Positions 51,500 through 60,380 are shown, counted from the stretch's first letter. The stretch is DNA of 64,000 nucleotides from Solibacillus merdavium (GCF_014836935.1 NZ_JACSPW010000003.1:124001-188000), one strand, 5' to 3'. A program made the numbers and translations. The notes: generated from the letters alone by a model not told the origin.

Positions 51500-51948
51500 T
51501 TGCCAACACCTCCTAAACCGAGTGCTTCTTTTAGTAGTTTGAAATAATTACGACTGACAGGGAAGACTGTTTCATTTGCTAAAACGACTTGAGGGTTGCC
51601 GAGTACTTTTGCTTGGATGGAGACAATTTTATCGATATTTACGAGCATCGATTTATTGACTCGTATAAAGCTTGATTGAAAGCGATCCTCTAATTCGTAC
51701 AACTTACTTTTCGCTTCAAATTCCTCTTCTTCTGTCTGTAATAATACTTTTCCATTCTCGGTGAAAATTGAATAAATTTCCGATAGTTTAAGTAGGTGAA
51801 TGTCTCCGTCTGAGTAACCTGCAATACTTTCGGGTGATGAACTATTAATTTTTCTCATCAATTGTTCGATTGTTTCATCAAATTTTGGGGCGTGGATATG
51901 AACTTCGATTTCTTTACAGTCATTTTCAATATGTAGATGAACTTTCAT
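51496..51948 (-). CDS. LytTR-family DNA-binding regulator
   Basis: The 150-residue protein has a short N-terminal domain and a C-terminal LytTR domain (about residues 50-145: LLKLSEIYSIFTENGKVLLQTEEEEFEAKSKLYELEDRFQSSFIRVNKSMLVNIDKI). It lacks a receiver domain, like regulators paired with DUF3021. AAAGGAG lies 7 bases before the ATG. Two 9-bp direct repeats spaced one period of 21 bp apart lie upstream and are candidate binding sites. It likely controls the ABC exporter encoded behind it. Confidence 0.88.
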   Translation of the reverse strand: MKVHLHIENDCKEIEVHIHAPKFDETIEQLMRKINSSSPESIAGYSDGDIHLLKLSEIYSIFTENGKVLLQTEEEEFEAKSKLYELEDRFQSSFIRVNKSMLVNIDKIVSIQAKVLGNPQVVLANETVFPVSRNYFKLLKEALGLGGVGK

Positions 51949-52005
51949 CAGTAACTCCTTTCATGAACAAAAGTGTAGCACTATTTTTTTCATGCTTTCT
52001 AAAAT

Positions 52006-52045
52006 CGTTAGTAACAGGTTAAAAATAGTTAATAACAGGTTTAAA
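52006..52045 (-). promoter_or_regulatory. Phased direct repeats, candidate LytTR sites
   Basis: On the minus strand AACCTGTTA occurs twice, at 52033-52041 and 52012-52020, a 21-bp period (two helical turns). The copies are embedded in the longer similar words AACCTGTTATTAACTA and AACCTGTTACTAACGA. LytTR proteins bind paired direct repeats with this spacing. The sites lie 64-93 bases upstream of the lytTR gene. Confidence 0.6.
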
Positions 52046-52113
52046 TATTCGAGTGAAATGTGCCAAGTATTTCTCTGCTGTTCTTATTGTACTAAATTAT
52101 GGTAAACTAATTA

Positions 52114-52134
52114 TATATCGTAATTAACGATATA
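52114..52134. promoter_or_regulatory. MarR operator palindrome over a promoter
   Basis: TATATCGT (52114-52121) and ACGATATA (52127-52134) are perfect 8-bp inverted arms with a 5-base centre. A TTGTAC hexamer at 52087-52092 with TTATAT at 52111-52116 gives a plausible promoter overlapping it. It lies 33 bases before the MarR gene, so autorepression is likely. Confidence 0.65.
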
Positions 52135-52166
52135 ATCATTTCGAGCGATATAAAGGGGGTTATCAA

Positions 52167-52574
52167 TTGGATAAAGAAATAAAGTTATTGAACCAGTACT
52201 GGACGGATATATATTTTTCCCTTCACTATGCACATGAAGAGCAGATTTCGCATCAAGCTGTACGTATTTTGCAAATGATAGAGAAAACAGATTTAAATAG
52301 TGTGGGAAATATCGCAGAGTATTTAAAGGTTTCGCATAATACTGCATCTGAACATGTGAAAAAATTAGTTGGCAAGGGATTTCTTTTTAAGTCAAGAAGT
52401 GATGTGGATGAACGAAAGGTAATTCTGCATTTAACGAAATTAGGTAAAGAGGTTCTCAAAAAAAACACCAGCTTAGATGAGTCGAAGCTTGAAAATATTA
52501 TGCATTCTTTAAGTGATAAAGAAAGATTTGATTTGATGAATAGCCTAAAAATATTAAGTGAGCGTGCAAAATGA
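52167..52574 (+). CDS. MarR-family transcriptional regulator
   Basis: The 135-residue winged-helix regulator starts at TTG with AAGGGGG 8 bases upstream. The HTH and wing read LNSVGNIAEYLKVSHNTASEHVKKLVGKGFLFKSRSDVDERKVILHLTKLGKEVL, a clear MarR core with the DERxx wing. Its stop overlaps the DUF3147 gene (ATGATG), so it regulates or at least shares a transcript with that membrane protein. A 21-bp palindrome covers its promoter. Confidence 0.88.
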   Translation: MDKEIKLLNQYWTDIYFSLHYAHEEQISHQAVRILQMIEKTDLNSVGNIAEYLKVSHNTASEHVKKLVGKGFLFKSRSDVDERKVILHLTKLGKEVLKKNTSLDESKLENIMHSLSDKERFDLMNSLKILSERAK

Positions 52575-52918
52575 TGTATACGATATTCAAAATAGCAGTT
52601 TCGGCTATCCTTATCGGTTTAGTGACAGAAATTGCGAGAAGATTTCCTACTTACGGAGGAATAATAGCGGCTTTACCTTTAGTTAGCTTATTAAGTATTT
52701 TATGGCTATCGATTCAGGGCGAACAAGCTGAGACATTAAATAAATTTATAGTAGGTGTTTTAATGGGGTTACCAGCAACGATGGTTTTATTGGTGATTGT
52801 ATACATAGGAATGAAAAATTCAATGCATTTAATATGGTCAATCTCATTAGGTATAGCAGGGTGGATGATATTTTTAGCTATTCAAGAAATCTTTGTTAAA
52901 GTTTTTAAGAATATTTAA
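52571..52918 (+). CDS. DUF3147 family membrane protein
   Basis: The 115-residue protein has four hydrophobic helices, with the conserved TEIARRFPTYGGIIAALPLVSLLSILWL segment of DUF3147. Its function is unknown; small four-helix proteins under MarR control are often efflux- or stress-related, which is only a hint. The start overlaps the MarR stop, and a second ATG one codon on is equally possible. Confidence 0.8.
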   Translation: MMYTIFKIAVSAILIGLVTEIARRFPTYGGIIAALPLVSLLSILWLSIQGEQAETLNKFIVGVLMGLPATMVLLVIVYIGMKNSMHLIWSISLGIAGWMIFLAIQEIFVKVFKNI

Positions 52919-52947
52919 AAAATGATATAACGCTAAAATTATAAAAG

Positions 52948-52992
52948 AAAAGCCGAGAAACGTTAATTTAATTACGTTTTTTGGCTTTTTAC
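52948..52992 (+). terminator. Terminator of the MarR/DUF3147 operon
   Basis: AAAAGCC (52948-52954) and GGCTTTT (52983-52989) bracket inner pairing of AAACGTTAATT with AATTACGTTT, ending in TTTTT. Confidence 0.75.
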
Positions 52993-53308
52993 GTTTTTAT
53001 AGAAACTCCGGTTTGCTTAGCATTTGCTAAAAAGTCAAAAGTTTATGCAACGCGTCATCCAAAAATCACCAATAAAAAATCATTAGTTATTTATTCGAAA
53101 CGAGTTCGTTCGTTTATAATGTACTGCTTCAATAATGAATTGCTCAGATTTCACATTCGAAATTCTTTAACTCATTTGGGGGAAAAGCTCTATCCAACGA
53201 TTAATAAACCAGAATGGGGAAGCAAGTATATTGATAACTGCACAACAGTAGGAAAATAACTGAATCCACCGGCTCCCATTTAACAAATAAAAAAAGGTGA
53301 AATTTTCT
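52993..53308. other. Gene-free gap
   Basis: I see no supportable gene. A 92-codon plus-strand frame begins inside the preceding terminator and has no ribosome site or family resemblance. The minus strand offers only short hydrophobic frames. The region may be decayed sequence. Confidence 0.4.
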
Positions 53309-54091
53309 TTATCGCTCCGCCAGCCAATTGTAAAATGGAACCGGTCTTGTACTTTGCTTCGGCTGTTGCTCTTTTGCTTCTGGTAAAACTGGACGTGCCA
53401 ATGCCTTGTCATACGCCCCTTTATAAATTGCACGTAAAGTCGTCCGAACCGTTAATTTTCCGTCATAAATGTCTTGAATAATTCGCCACATGGCATCTTT
53501 AGCAACCGTAAATTCACGCATATTTTGAATCGGTGTTGCTAAAATAGCTGACCGTAACCCATCTTTTAGTTCATCATTTAACGGCAAGCTTATTAAAAAC
53601 TCATACAATGTTTTTTGCCACTCATTCATCTGTGTGAGCGTATTATTATATATTTCTTTTAAAGAGCTTGTTTTAAAAAGATTAAAAGAGATAGTTTCGT
53701 TAGTTGAAAAACCTCCACAGTCCTCGATTTCATGCACTTCTTCAGCTAGGACCCGCTCGGACATTTCCGATGGGACATGTAAAATCTGATAAATGTTAGC
53801 CCCTTTAATCCCATTTAGTTTCGTGCTTGCAACAACACATAAAATCCCAAGTTCCGATGCTTTTTTTACAGTGCGATACACTGTTTTCGTGCTAATCCCG
53901 ACACTATCGGCAATTGTTTTAGCCTTTAAATGCGCGGCCCCAGGATAAGCAAGTGCAGACTGAGCGATACGTAAAATTACATTACGCTCACTACCTGTTA
54001 ATTCATGATCGGAAAGGTGAGTGGCTACTGCCTCGTCCATTTCTTTTACTGTTTTAAAAGTTTGATATGTTTTTAAATAATCGAATACCAT
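53309..54091 (-). CDS. HTH-domain protein, unknown
   Basis: The 260-residue protein has a winged-HTH region at about residues 32-85 (GSERNVILRIAQSALAYPGAAHLKAKTIADSVGISTKTVYRTVKKASELGIL) of the HTH_36 type common in replication-related and regulatory proteins. A middle low-similarity region and a C-terminal helical part (DAMWRIIQDIYDGKLTVRTTLRAIYKG) follow. I chose the ATG nine bases after GGGAG; an ATG three codons earlier abuts that site. It is isolated between gene-free regions. Whether it controls transcription or something else cannot be said. Confidence 0.7.
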   Translation of the reverse strand: MVFDYLKTYQTFKTVKEMDEAVATHLSDHELTGSERNVILRIAQSALAYPGAAHLKAKTIADSVGISTKTVYRTVKKASELGILCVVASTKLNGIKGANIYQILHVPSEMSERVLAEEVHEIEDCGGFSTNETISFNLFKTSSLKEIYNNTLTQMNEWQKTLYEFLISLPLNDELKDGLRSAILATPIQNMREFTVAKDAMWRIIQDIYDGKLTVRTTLRAIYKGAYDKALARPVLPEAKEQQPKQSTRPVPFYNWLAER

Positions 54092-54174
54092 AATGTGCAT
54101 CTCCCTTCACCATACATATGTCAGTATTGAAGGTAAAAGGGGACATTTTTTTTTGGGGAATTTCTAACGATAAA

Positions 54175-54250
54175 GAAATAAGGGGAGATTTTACCGTTAT
54201 TTGAATAATGTTGCTCATTTTTAGATAAATAAGGGGAAGTTTTACCATTT
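54175..54250 (-). repeat. Hairpin-array repeat, copy D (truncated)
   Basis: Two hairpins (about 54175-54202 and 54227-54250) match the fourth and third hairpins of copy A in reverse orientation, including the spacer word TTGCTCATTTTTAGATAAATAAGGG. The rest of the element is missing. Confidence 0.75.
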
Positions 54251-54562
54251 ATGCACGTAGGGACCAAAGATTTTTTGTGGGAGTTTTATTTTTATCAGAA
54301 AATTGGGTAAAGAGAGGAGAAAGTTGAGTTCGGCTGACTAAATACGAGTTAAGAGATGTTTACTAAATCATTGGCTTTCTGTTACTCAAATGGAAGAATG
54401 TTTTTGATGAAAATTGTAGGTCATGCTTAATTTTTTTTAGAATAATGTCAAAAATCAAACAGAAAAAGCTTGTATTATGGTGTGGTGTCTGAATATGTTC
54501 TACAATAAGTATCTATTATTCTATAATACGTAAAAATTATCTAAGTAAAAGGAAGTGAGTTT
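54251..54562. other. Gene-free gap and promoter of the symporter gene
   Basis: This AT-rich stretch has no supportable frame. It should contain the promoter of the following gene, whose AAAAGGAAGTGAG ribosome site is clear. No repeat or operator stands out. Confidence 0.4.
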
Positions 54563-55792
54563 ATGAAACTAGCAACAAAAATTTTATGGGCGTTAGGGTT
54601 AGGGGCAATTGTCGGTATAGGATTAAACCTTGCTGCGCCTTCATTCTTTACTGAAGCAGACCGATTTTTCTTCACACCATTAGGGACGATCTTTTTAAAC
54701 TTAATTAAAATGCTTATCGTACCACTAGTGTTTTTCTCAATTGTAGTAGGGGTAGCAAATATTGGTGACCCGAAAGCATTAGGTCGGATGGGAAGTAAAG
54801 CGATGCTGTTTTTCTTAACAACGACAGCTATTGCTATTACAATTGGTATTGCTTTAGCAGTGATTTTCCAACCAGGTAATAAAGGTCAATTCGATGTACA
54901 GGAAGCAAGCTATGAGGCTACTGAAGCACCACCTGTATCCGAAACACTGCTTGGTATTATCCCGGCGAACCCGATTGATGCAATGGCAAGTGGCGATATG
55001 CTGCAAATTATATTCTTTGCAATCTTTATTGGACTAGGAATAAGTTATTTAGCTTCAAAAGTAGATTTAGTAAAACGCTTTATGGAACAGGGAAATGAAC
55101 TAATGATGTTCCTTGTAACCTTAGTTATGAAATTTGCACCGTACGGAACATTTGGATTAATTGCATCAGCGGTAGGTAAGCAAGGCTTTGATGCATTACA
55201 GGCGATGTTCTGGTATATGATGGTTGTATTATTGGCTTTATTTATACACTTCATACTGATTTATGGAAGTGCGTTAAAAGTATTAGCAAAACGTAATCCG
55301 ATTGAAGTTGTTAAAGCTTATCTTCCTGCAATGACCGTTGCATTTAGTACATCAAGCAGTAGTGCTACACTACCAATTTCGATGGAAGTTGCACAAAATA
55401 AATTAAATGTACCAAAAGGAATTAGTAGTTTCGTTCAACCGCTTGGTGCCACTATCAACATGGACGGTACAGCAATCATGCAAGGTGTTGCAACAATTTT
55501 CATTGCACAAGTATACGGCGTGGACTTATCATTTTCTCAAATGTTAATTGTTGTTATGACGGCGGTATTGGCATCAATTGGAACAGCTGCAGTTCCGGGT
55601 GCAGGTATGATTATGCTTGCCATGGTATTGGAATCAGTAGGCTTACCTGTAGAAGGTATTGCATTAATTATTGGTATTGACCGTCTACTGGACATGACAC
55701 GTACAATGGTCAACTGTTTTGGCGATTTAACATGTGCGCTTTATATAACGGAAAGTGAAAAAGACAAAGAAAAGTCAGCATTGGCTGAATAA
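54563..55792 (+). CDS. Sodium/proton:dicarboxylate or glutamate symporter (DAACS family)
   Basis: This 409-residue transporter has eight helices and the two re-entrant loops of the DAACS family. The signatures are FSTSSSSATLPISMEVA (HP1), INMDGTAIMQGVATIFIAQ (the NMDGT motif, about residues 297-301) and DRLLDMTRTMVNCFGDLTCALY. It imports glutamate, aspartate or C4-dicarboxylates with sodium or protons. GltT, GltP and DctP-type members cannot be separated from sequence alone. The gene is monocistronic, with a clear terminator. Confidence 0.92.
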   Translation: MKLATKILWALGLGAIVGIGLNLAAPSFFTEADRFFFTPLGTIFLNLIKMLIVPLVFFSIVVGVANIGDPKALGRMGSKAMLFFLTTTAIAITIGIALAVIFQPGNKGQFDVQEASYEATEAPPVSETLLGIIPANPIDAMASGDMLQIIFFAIFIGLGISYLASKVDLVKRFMEQGNELMMFLVTLVMKFAPYGTFGLIASAVGKQGFDALQAMFWYMMVVLLALFIHFILIYGSALKVLAKRNPIEVVKAYLPAMTVAFSTSSSSATLPISMEVAQNKLNVPKGISSFVQPLGATINMDGTAIMQGVATIFIAQVYGVDLSFSQMLIVVMTAVLASIGTAAVPGAGMIMLAMVLESVGLPVEGIALIIGIDRLLDMTRTMVNCFGDLTCALYITESEKDKEKSALAE

Positions 55793-55807
55793 TAGTCTAA
55801 ATAATAG

Positions 55808-55845
55808 AAGGGCAACGAGTTTATATTATCTCGTTGCCCTTTTTA
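55808..55845 (+). terminator. Terminator of the symporter gene
   Basis: AAGGGCAACGAG (55808-55819) and CTCGTTGCCCTT (55830-55841) form a perfect 12-bp stem followed by T. Confidence 0.9.
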
Positions 55846-56003
55846 CTAGTTACCCAAGCCATTTCTAAACCCATTATATATTCCGTTACGTGACTAAAAT
55901 TTTTATGGTAATATTTTGAATAATTTAAAATTATTGTTTGGAGGTTAGGTATAATGAAAGTGTAACATGTGTGTTTTATAAAAAAGAGATTGGGGGATGA
56001 AGA

Positions 56004-58232
56004 GTGGTAACTTTTAAAAAAGCAGGTGCAATGTTATCTGCAACAGCGTTATCTGTAGGTTTATTAGCACCAATGGCAAGCGCTTCAACGTTAGGAAATG
56101 AGCGTATGGAGACATTGCCAATTCAAGTAGCGCAAACGAATTCAACGGTAACAAAAGAGGATTTAATGAAGCGGTTTAGAGAGTTATTTCCGAATGAATT
56201 CTCAAATGTGAGTGAAAAAGATTTTCGTACAGGTGCAGGTTTCTCACGTACTACAGATTCTACGGTTAGTTATGAACTGAGTTTTACGAAGCATATTGAT
56301 AATCAATATGTACATGGAAGTTTTAGATTTGTTGGAGAAACGTTAGAGTTAGAGAGTTTTTATTATCAACCAGTAAACACTAAGGATGTATTGTTCCCGG
56401 CAAAATATTCAAAAGAAGAAGCGCAAAAGGTAGCAGATAAATTTTTAGAAAAGTTCAATAAAGGCGAGGGGTATGAGCTTGTGCCAAACGCACATGATTT
56501 TTACTCATCTTCAATTTTAACGCAGCCTGTTGAATACTCGTTTATGTATGAAAAGAAAAACTCCGGTATACCAATTTCGGATCAAACTATTAATATACGA
56601 GTGTTAGGGGATGGCACAGTGTCATCATTTTACAGAACAACACCTCCAAAAAATAATTTTACGTATGATGATCCAGCCAAAAAACAAAATGAATCTTCCA
56701 TTGCTAACCGCTTGCAAGATGCTTTAAAAGCACAGTTGTCATATACAATTGTACCTGATTATTCAACAGGGGATCACAAAGTAAAGCTTGTTTATGAACC
56801 AAATAGCCAAGTTATTTCAGGTATCCATGCGCAAACAGGGGAATGGTTAACTTTGGACGGGCTGTCATCAACATTATCTGCTAAACCAATTACATCAATT
56901 GTTTCTGCGCCCTTAGCGGCAAAACAGCCGAACATGACAGCAGAGCAGGCGCGAGCATTGGCTGAGAAATTACTTGCCACAGATATAAAAGGTGTTCAAC
57001 TAGAAATTGGAGCAGTTGATGAAACAACATCGGAGACTGGTAAAGAAGTCTTCAACATTCAATATATGTATAACTATCGGAATGGTGGAACAGGAACTGT
57101 ACTAACAATTGATAAAGCAACAGGAGAATTCATTCAGTATAGTGATATTAAAAGTCATCTCGAAGTAGAAAGTGATGACAGCGAGGCAGATGTAAAATTA
57201 ACACAAAAACAGGCATTGGATAAAGCGATCGCCCTTGTGAAAGAATGGATACCTTCATCTGCTCACAAGTTTGCATTGCCTGTAAATGATGGCTACCACG
57301 AGAGTTACAATAACAGTTATAACTTTACGTTCCCACGCATCGTGAATGGCTTAACAGTAGTAGGAGACAATATCTCAGTAGGTGTCGATGCCAATACAGG
57401 TGCTTTAGTAAACTTGTATATAAGCGATTATGGTGATTTGGAGTGGCCAGCAGCAACTGATATTTTATCAGAACAGGAAGCAACAAAAATGTTGAAAGAT
57501 GAGTTGAAACTAAAGCTGCAATATGTGAATCATCCAAAAGTGGGTAATGAACAGCATTATAGCTTAGTCTATCAATCGGTATTCAAAGAAGGGTCCTCTG
57601 CTGGGATTGATGCCAAAACAGGAGAATGGTTAGATGCTTATGGAATGAGCAGTTCAGACAAGCCTAAAATCACGCATCCAACAGCTGCAGAGGAATTAAA
57701 TTATTTAATTCATGCAGGGATTTTAGAGGTAGATGAATCATTTAATCCAGATGCATCCGTTACAAAAGAGGAAGCGCTAAAAATATTATTGAAATCAGTA
57801 ACCTATATGTATTATAGCTCGAGATATAACGAGTATGAAACGACGGATCAAACGTTTACAGATATAACGTCTGAACATCCTTTGTATTCATTTGTAACAC
57901 GCGCCTTAAGTATGGGGATGCTTGATACCTCTACTAAAACATTTAACGCAACTTCCCCTCTTTCAAATCAAGAACTGGCAAAATGGGTAATCGGTACGCT
58001 GAAGCTTGATAAGCCAGCGCAACTTAGTGATATATATGATTTAAAATACAGTGATGCAGCACAAGTAAATCAGGAGCTACGCGGTTATGTTGCATTAGCG
58101 TATGGATTGGGATTACTTGAGGCAGAAAATAATCTGCTGAAGCCAAATAGTGAAGTAACGTATGCTCAATTAGCACAAGCAACAATTCGTTTAGCCCATA
58201 AAATGAACGAATATCAGATTAACAACTATTAA
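56004..58232 (+). CDS. Secreted YcdB/YcdC-domain protein with SLH-like C-terminus
   Basis: The 742-residue exported protein starts at GTG after GGGGGATGA. Its signal peptide (residues 1-28) ends ASA-S. Repeated propeptide-like domains follow, with the YcdB/YcdC pattern: IHAQTGEWLTLDGLSS, VDANTGALVNLYISDYGD and IDAKTGEWLDAYGMSS. From about residue 560 three S-layer-homology-like modules follow (TAAEELNYLIHAGILEVDESFNPDASVTKEEALKILLK; TSPLSNQELAKWVIGTLKL; YVALAYGLGLLEAENNLLKPNSEVTYAQLAQATIRLAHKM). These may anchor it to the cell wall. Function unknown; the peptidase-propeptide-like repeats suggest an inhibitor or protease-related role. Confidence 0.82.
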   Translation: MVTFKKAGAMLSATALSVGLLAPMASASTLGNERMETLPIQVAQTNSTVTKEDLMKRFRELFPNEFSNVSEKDFRTGAGFSRTTDSTVSYELSFTKHIDNQYVHGSFRFVGETLELESFYYQPVNTKDVLFPAKYSKEEAQKVADKFLEKFNKGEGYELVPNAHDFYSSSILTQPVEYSFMYEKKNSGIPISDQTINIRVLGDGTVSSFYRTTPPKNNFTYDDPAKKQNESSIANRLQDALKAQLSYTIVPDYSTGDHKVKLVYEPNSQVISGIHAQTGEWLTLDGLSSTLSAKPITSIVSAPLAAKQPNMTAEQARALAEKLLATDIKGVQLEIGAVDETTSETGKEVFNIQYMYNYRNGGTGTVLTIDKATGEFIQYSDIKSHLEVESDDSEADVKLTQKQALDKAIALVKEWIPSSAHKFALPVNDGYHESYNNSYNFTFPRIVNGLTVVGDNISVGVDANTGALVNLYISDYGDLEWPAATDILSEQEATKMLKDELKLKLQYVNHPKVGNEQHYSLVYQSVFKEGSSAGIDAKTGEWLDAYGMSSSDKPKITHPTAAEELNYLIHAGILEVDESFNPDASVTKEEALKILLKSVTYMYYSSRYNEYETTDQTFTDITSEHPLYSFVTRALSMGMLDTSTKTFNATSPLSNQELAKWVIGTLKLDKPAQLSDIYDLKYSDAAQVNQELRGYVALAYGLGLLEAENNLLKPNSEVTYAQLAQATIRLAHKMNEYQINNY

Positions 58233-58264
58233 TGAGTGAATGTTCAAAGCGAAAATAATTTTAA

Positions 58265-58306
58265 AAAAAGACAAGTGCTATATATAACAGCATTTGTCTT
58301 TTTTTA
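58265..58306 (+). terminator. Terminator of the YcdB-domain gene
   Basis: AAAGACAAGTGCT and AGCATTTGTCTTT pair with one wobble around a 9-base loop, followed by TTTTTTT. Confidence 0.85.
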
Positions 58307-58540
58307 GATACAGTTGGTCGCTATAACGTGGGGAAGATTTTCTAATAAAATTTCACTTTATAAATGGGCTACAGCAAGACAGCGCTAAAACCACGTCTGC
58401 ATGTCTTTATCACTGCACTTATTGCCGTTTGCGAGGCCCGCCAATCCGAAAAATTCCCCTGGTAATAAAGTGATGGAATAGAAGCGCTGAAGCTTCCGAT
58501 AGATAGAAAGCGACATATCAAGTTTTTCGGTGCCCCCCTA

Positions 58541-58752
58541 AAATAAGGGAATATTTTACCGTTATTTGTATGATGTAGCTCATTTTTAGGATAAATAAGG
58601 GAACGTTTTACCGTTATTTCAAATAAAATCGTGAAATTTCATCTTTTTTAGGTCAATAACGGAAATTCTTCCCCTTATTTTTACTGTTTTTTAAGTTTTT
58701 TTAAAATAACGGAAATTAGTTCCTCTATTTTTCTGACTACGCAATTCAATCC
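58541..58752 (-). repeat. Hairpin-array repeat, copy C (complete, reverse orientation)
   Basis: This has four hairpins (about 58541-58567, 58593-58619, 58655-58680 and 58704-58730), in reverse order relative to copies A and B with the same spacers. Its left edge on the minus strand, GGATTGAATTGCGTA, lies at 58738-58752 and supplies the TGA of the next gene. Confidence 0.85.
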
Positions 58753-59291
58753 AAAGAAACTTTGGAACCACGCCGCCGGGAAAGTCTGTTTTCCTTATTT
58801 TTACGCTTCCATAGAAACACGATGAAATAAATATAAAAGCAAAACAACAATACATTAGTTGCAAGAAGAATGATCTCGTAAAGGTCAACTGCAAAGTGTA
58901 TGCCAATGTAAGTAAACAACTGAAATAACAATAGTAAGCTAATATAGAGCCTAGGAAACATACTCTCTTCACCACGTAAAATTTCTTTTGAAACAGAAAA
59001 AATACAGGAAAGATAGAGAATTGAAAGAAGCCCATTTAATATAGCAACGATTTGGAACGTTAAATTTGTAGATGGAACGAACATTTCAGGCTGTACTATT
59101 CCAATTATTGACGTTATGGCAAGTACCGTAGCACAGATCGCACCTAGTTTGGCATATTGGGCCTCCACTTTTGAAAACGCATAAACAATAATAATGAAGC
59201 CGATAAAATCCGGAAAAATATCAAAGGTGCCAAAATTGATGTCAAAAAACTGAAACAAAATCCCGATTATAATAAGTTTGTGAAAGTTCAT
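58746..59291 (-). CDS. Integral membrane protein, unknown
   Basis: The 181-residue protein has about five helices (FPDFIGFIIIVYAFSKVEAQ; LTFQIVAILNGLLSILYLSCIF; IGIHFAVDLYEIILLATNVLLFCFYIYFIVFLW). The start, MNFHKLIIIGILFQFFDINFG with FDIFPDFIGF, is a pattern I have seen in many Bacillus proteins, but its role is unknown to me. It shares a 4-base ATGA overlap with the gene before it. Its last codons and stop lie within the edge of the repeat copy C, so the repeat has probably replaced the original C-terminus. Confidence 0.7.
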   Translation of the reverse strand: MNFHKLIIIGILFQFFDINFGTFDIFPDFIGFIIIVYAFSKVEAQYAKLGAICATVLAITSIIGIVQPEMFVPSTNLTFQIVAILNGLLSILYLSCIFSVSKEILRGEESMFPRLYISLLLLFQLFTYIGIHFAVDLYEIILLATNVLLFCFYIYFIVFLWKRKNKENRLSRRRGSKVSLD

Positions 59292-60076
59292 AGCTCGCCA
59301 CGCTCCTTCACTAAATTGTTTACCCAGTCCTCACTTGGTTTCGTATTTAAAAATTGGGTCAAGGTCAAAATTTTATCTTTTTGCTCGGCATCCATAATAT
59401 GCAGTTCCAGTTTAAATAGCTCCATTTCATATTGAGCCTCGCCGTCTGTTGTCTCAATATATAGTTTATCTTCGGTGTTAAATTGAAGTGGTGCAGTTAG
59501 GGGAAGCTGTACATCCTTACCATTTATTTTGAAATTCAGCAGGTCAACCCGATTATCCACGACCGTTACTTGTTTTAAAGTAAAGGGTTCTAATACTTTA
59601 TAAAAACCGGACGTGCCATCTGTCCCGACAGAACTAGATAATGACTGAAGCTGCGGGATCTCCTCATACTCATAAGTTGTAAGTGGGATCGTTGTTGTAA
59701 TTCCATTCTTAAAATGAATTGTCCCTTTTGTAACGCCCTCTAAAGGAGTTAAATCTTCATTGTCATAAAGCCATATAACCGGTGAAATCATACTGTAATA
59801 CGTATATTTAACATATGTTTCAAGCGTAGTCTGTGGCTGCGCATTAAACATCGAAAATGGCTGTTCCGGGTAATAATGGTGCCCGTTAAACTCTATCGAT
59901 TGGAATTCATGCGGATCTAATGAATTTGTTACATATGAAAATTTAATCGTTTTGTTTGCAAAGTCAATCATACCAGCCACAGGAATCGGTTCATCCAGCA
60001 TCTTTGTGTCATAGTATAGCGTACTCGCTATTTGTATAATACCAACTACAGCAAGTATCAGTAATAATCTTTTCAT
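59288..60076 (-). CDS. Membrane-anchored extracellular protein, unknown
   Basis: The 262-residue protein has one N-terminal hydrophobic helix (about residues 3-18), which may be an uncleaved signal. A beta-rich extracellular domain (FANKTIKFSYVTNSLDPHEFQSIEFNGHHYYP; GTIHFKNGITTTIPLTTYEYEEIP; LLNFKINGKDVQLPLTAPLQF) follows. I do not recognise the family. AGGAG lies 6 bases before the ATG. It is coupled by overlap to the membrane protein gene that follows, so the two probably act together. Confidence 0.72.
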   Translation of the reverse strand: MKRLLLILAVVGIIQIASTLYYDTKMLDEPIPVAGMIDFANKTIKFSYVTNSLDPHEFQSIEFNGHHYYPEQPFSMFNAQPQTTLETYVKYTYYSMISPVIWLYDNEDLTPLEGVTKGTIHFKNGITTTIPLTTYEYEEIPQLQSLSSSVGTDGTSGFYKVLEPFTLKQVTVVDNRVDLLNFKINGKDVQLPLTAPLQFNTEDKLYIETTDGEAQYEMELFKLELHIMDAEQKDKILTLTQFLNTKPSEDWVNNLVKERGEL

Positions 60077-60319
60077 AAAATTCTCCTAACTTTACTCTTT
60101 GTTATAGTAAATAACCCGCTAAATTAGGGAATTATTACATAAATAGTATACGCTATGTTATTTTAAAAAGAATGAGCTATTGTAAGTGTTTATAACCGAA
60201 GAAGTTGCAAAGGGGAAAGATAACTTTCACAAATTTAAACATTTATTTAATTTAGGAATGTATTAAAACTTTCGTACTCGATGTTAAACAATAAAAGGCA
60301 CTGTCTAAATTATTCAAAT
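60077..60319. other. Gene-free gap
   Basis: AT-rich sequence upstream of the previous gene and downstream of the bile-acid-type symporter. No frame, operator or repeat is evident. The promoter of the leftward pair should be here; a TATAGTAAATAACC stretch near 60104 is one candidate area. Confidence 0.35.
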
Positions 60320-60358
60320 GAAAAAGTGGTATGAATTTTTAAATTCGTACCACTTTTC
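60320..60358 (-). terminator. Terminator of the bile-acid-type symporter gene
   Basis: AAAAGTGGTATGAATTT and AAATTCGTACCACTTTT pair with one wobble around a 2-base loop. Read on the minus strand, it ends in TTTTTCATTT. Confidence 0.8.
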
Positions 60359-60380
60359 AAATTGATTAGCTAATATTTAG

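Noticed and set aside
52981-53259. 92-codon plus-strand frame
   Set aside because: It starts inside the terminator of the MarR operon, lacks a ribosome site, and shows no family resemblance or composition suggesting selection.
53309-54091. Plasmid replication initiator
   Set aside because: The HTH_36-like region could occur in initiators, but there are no iterons, partition genes or other plasmid features around it.
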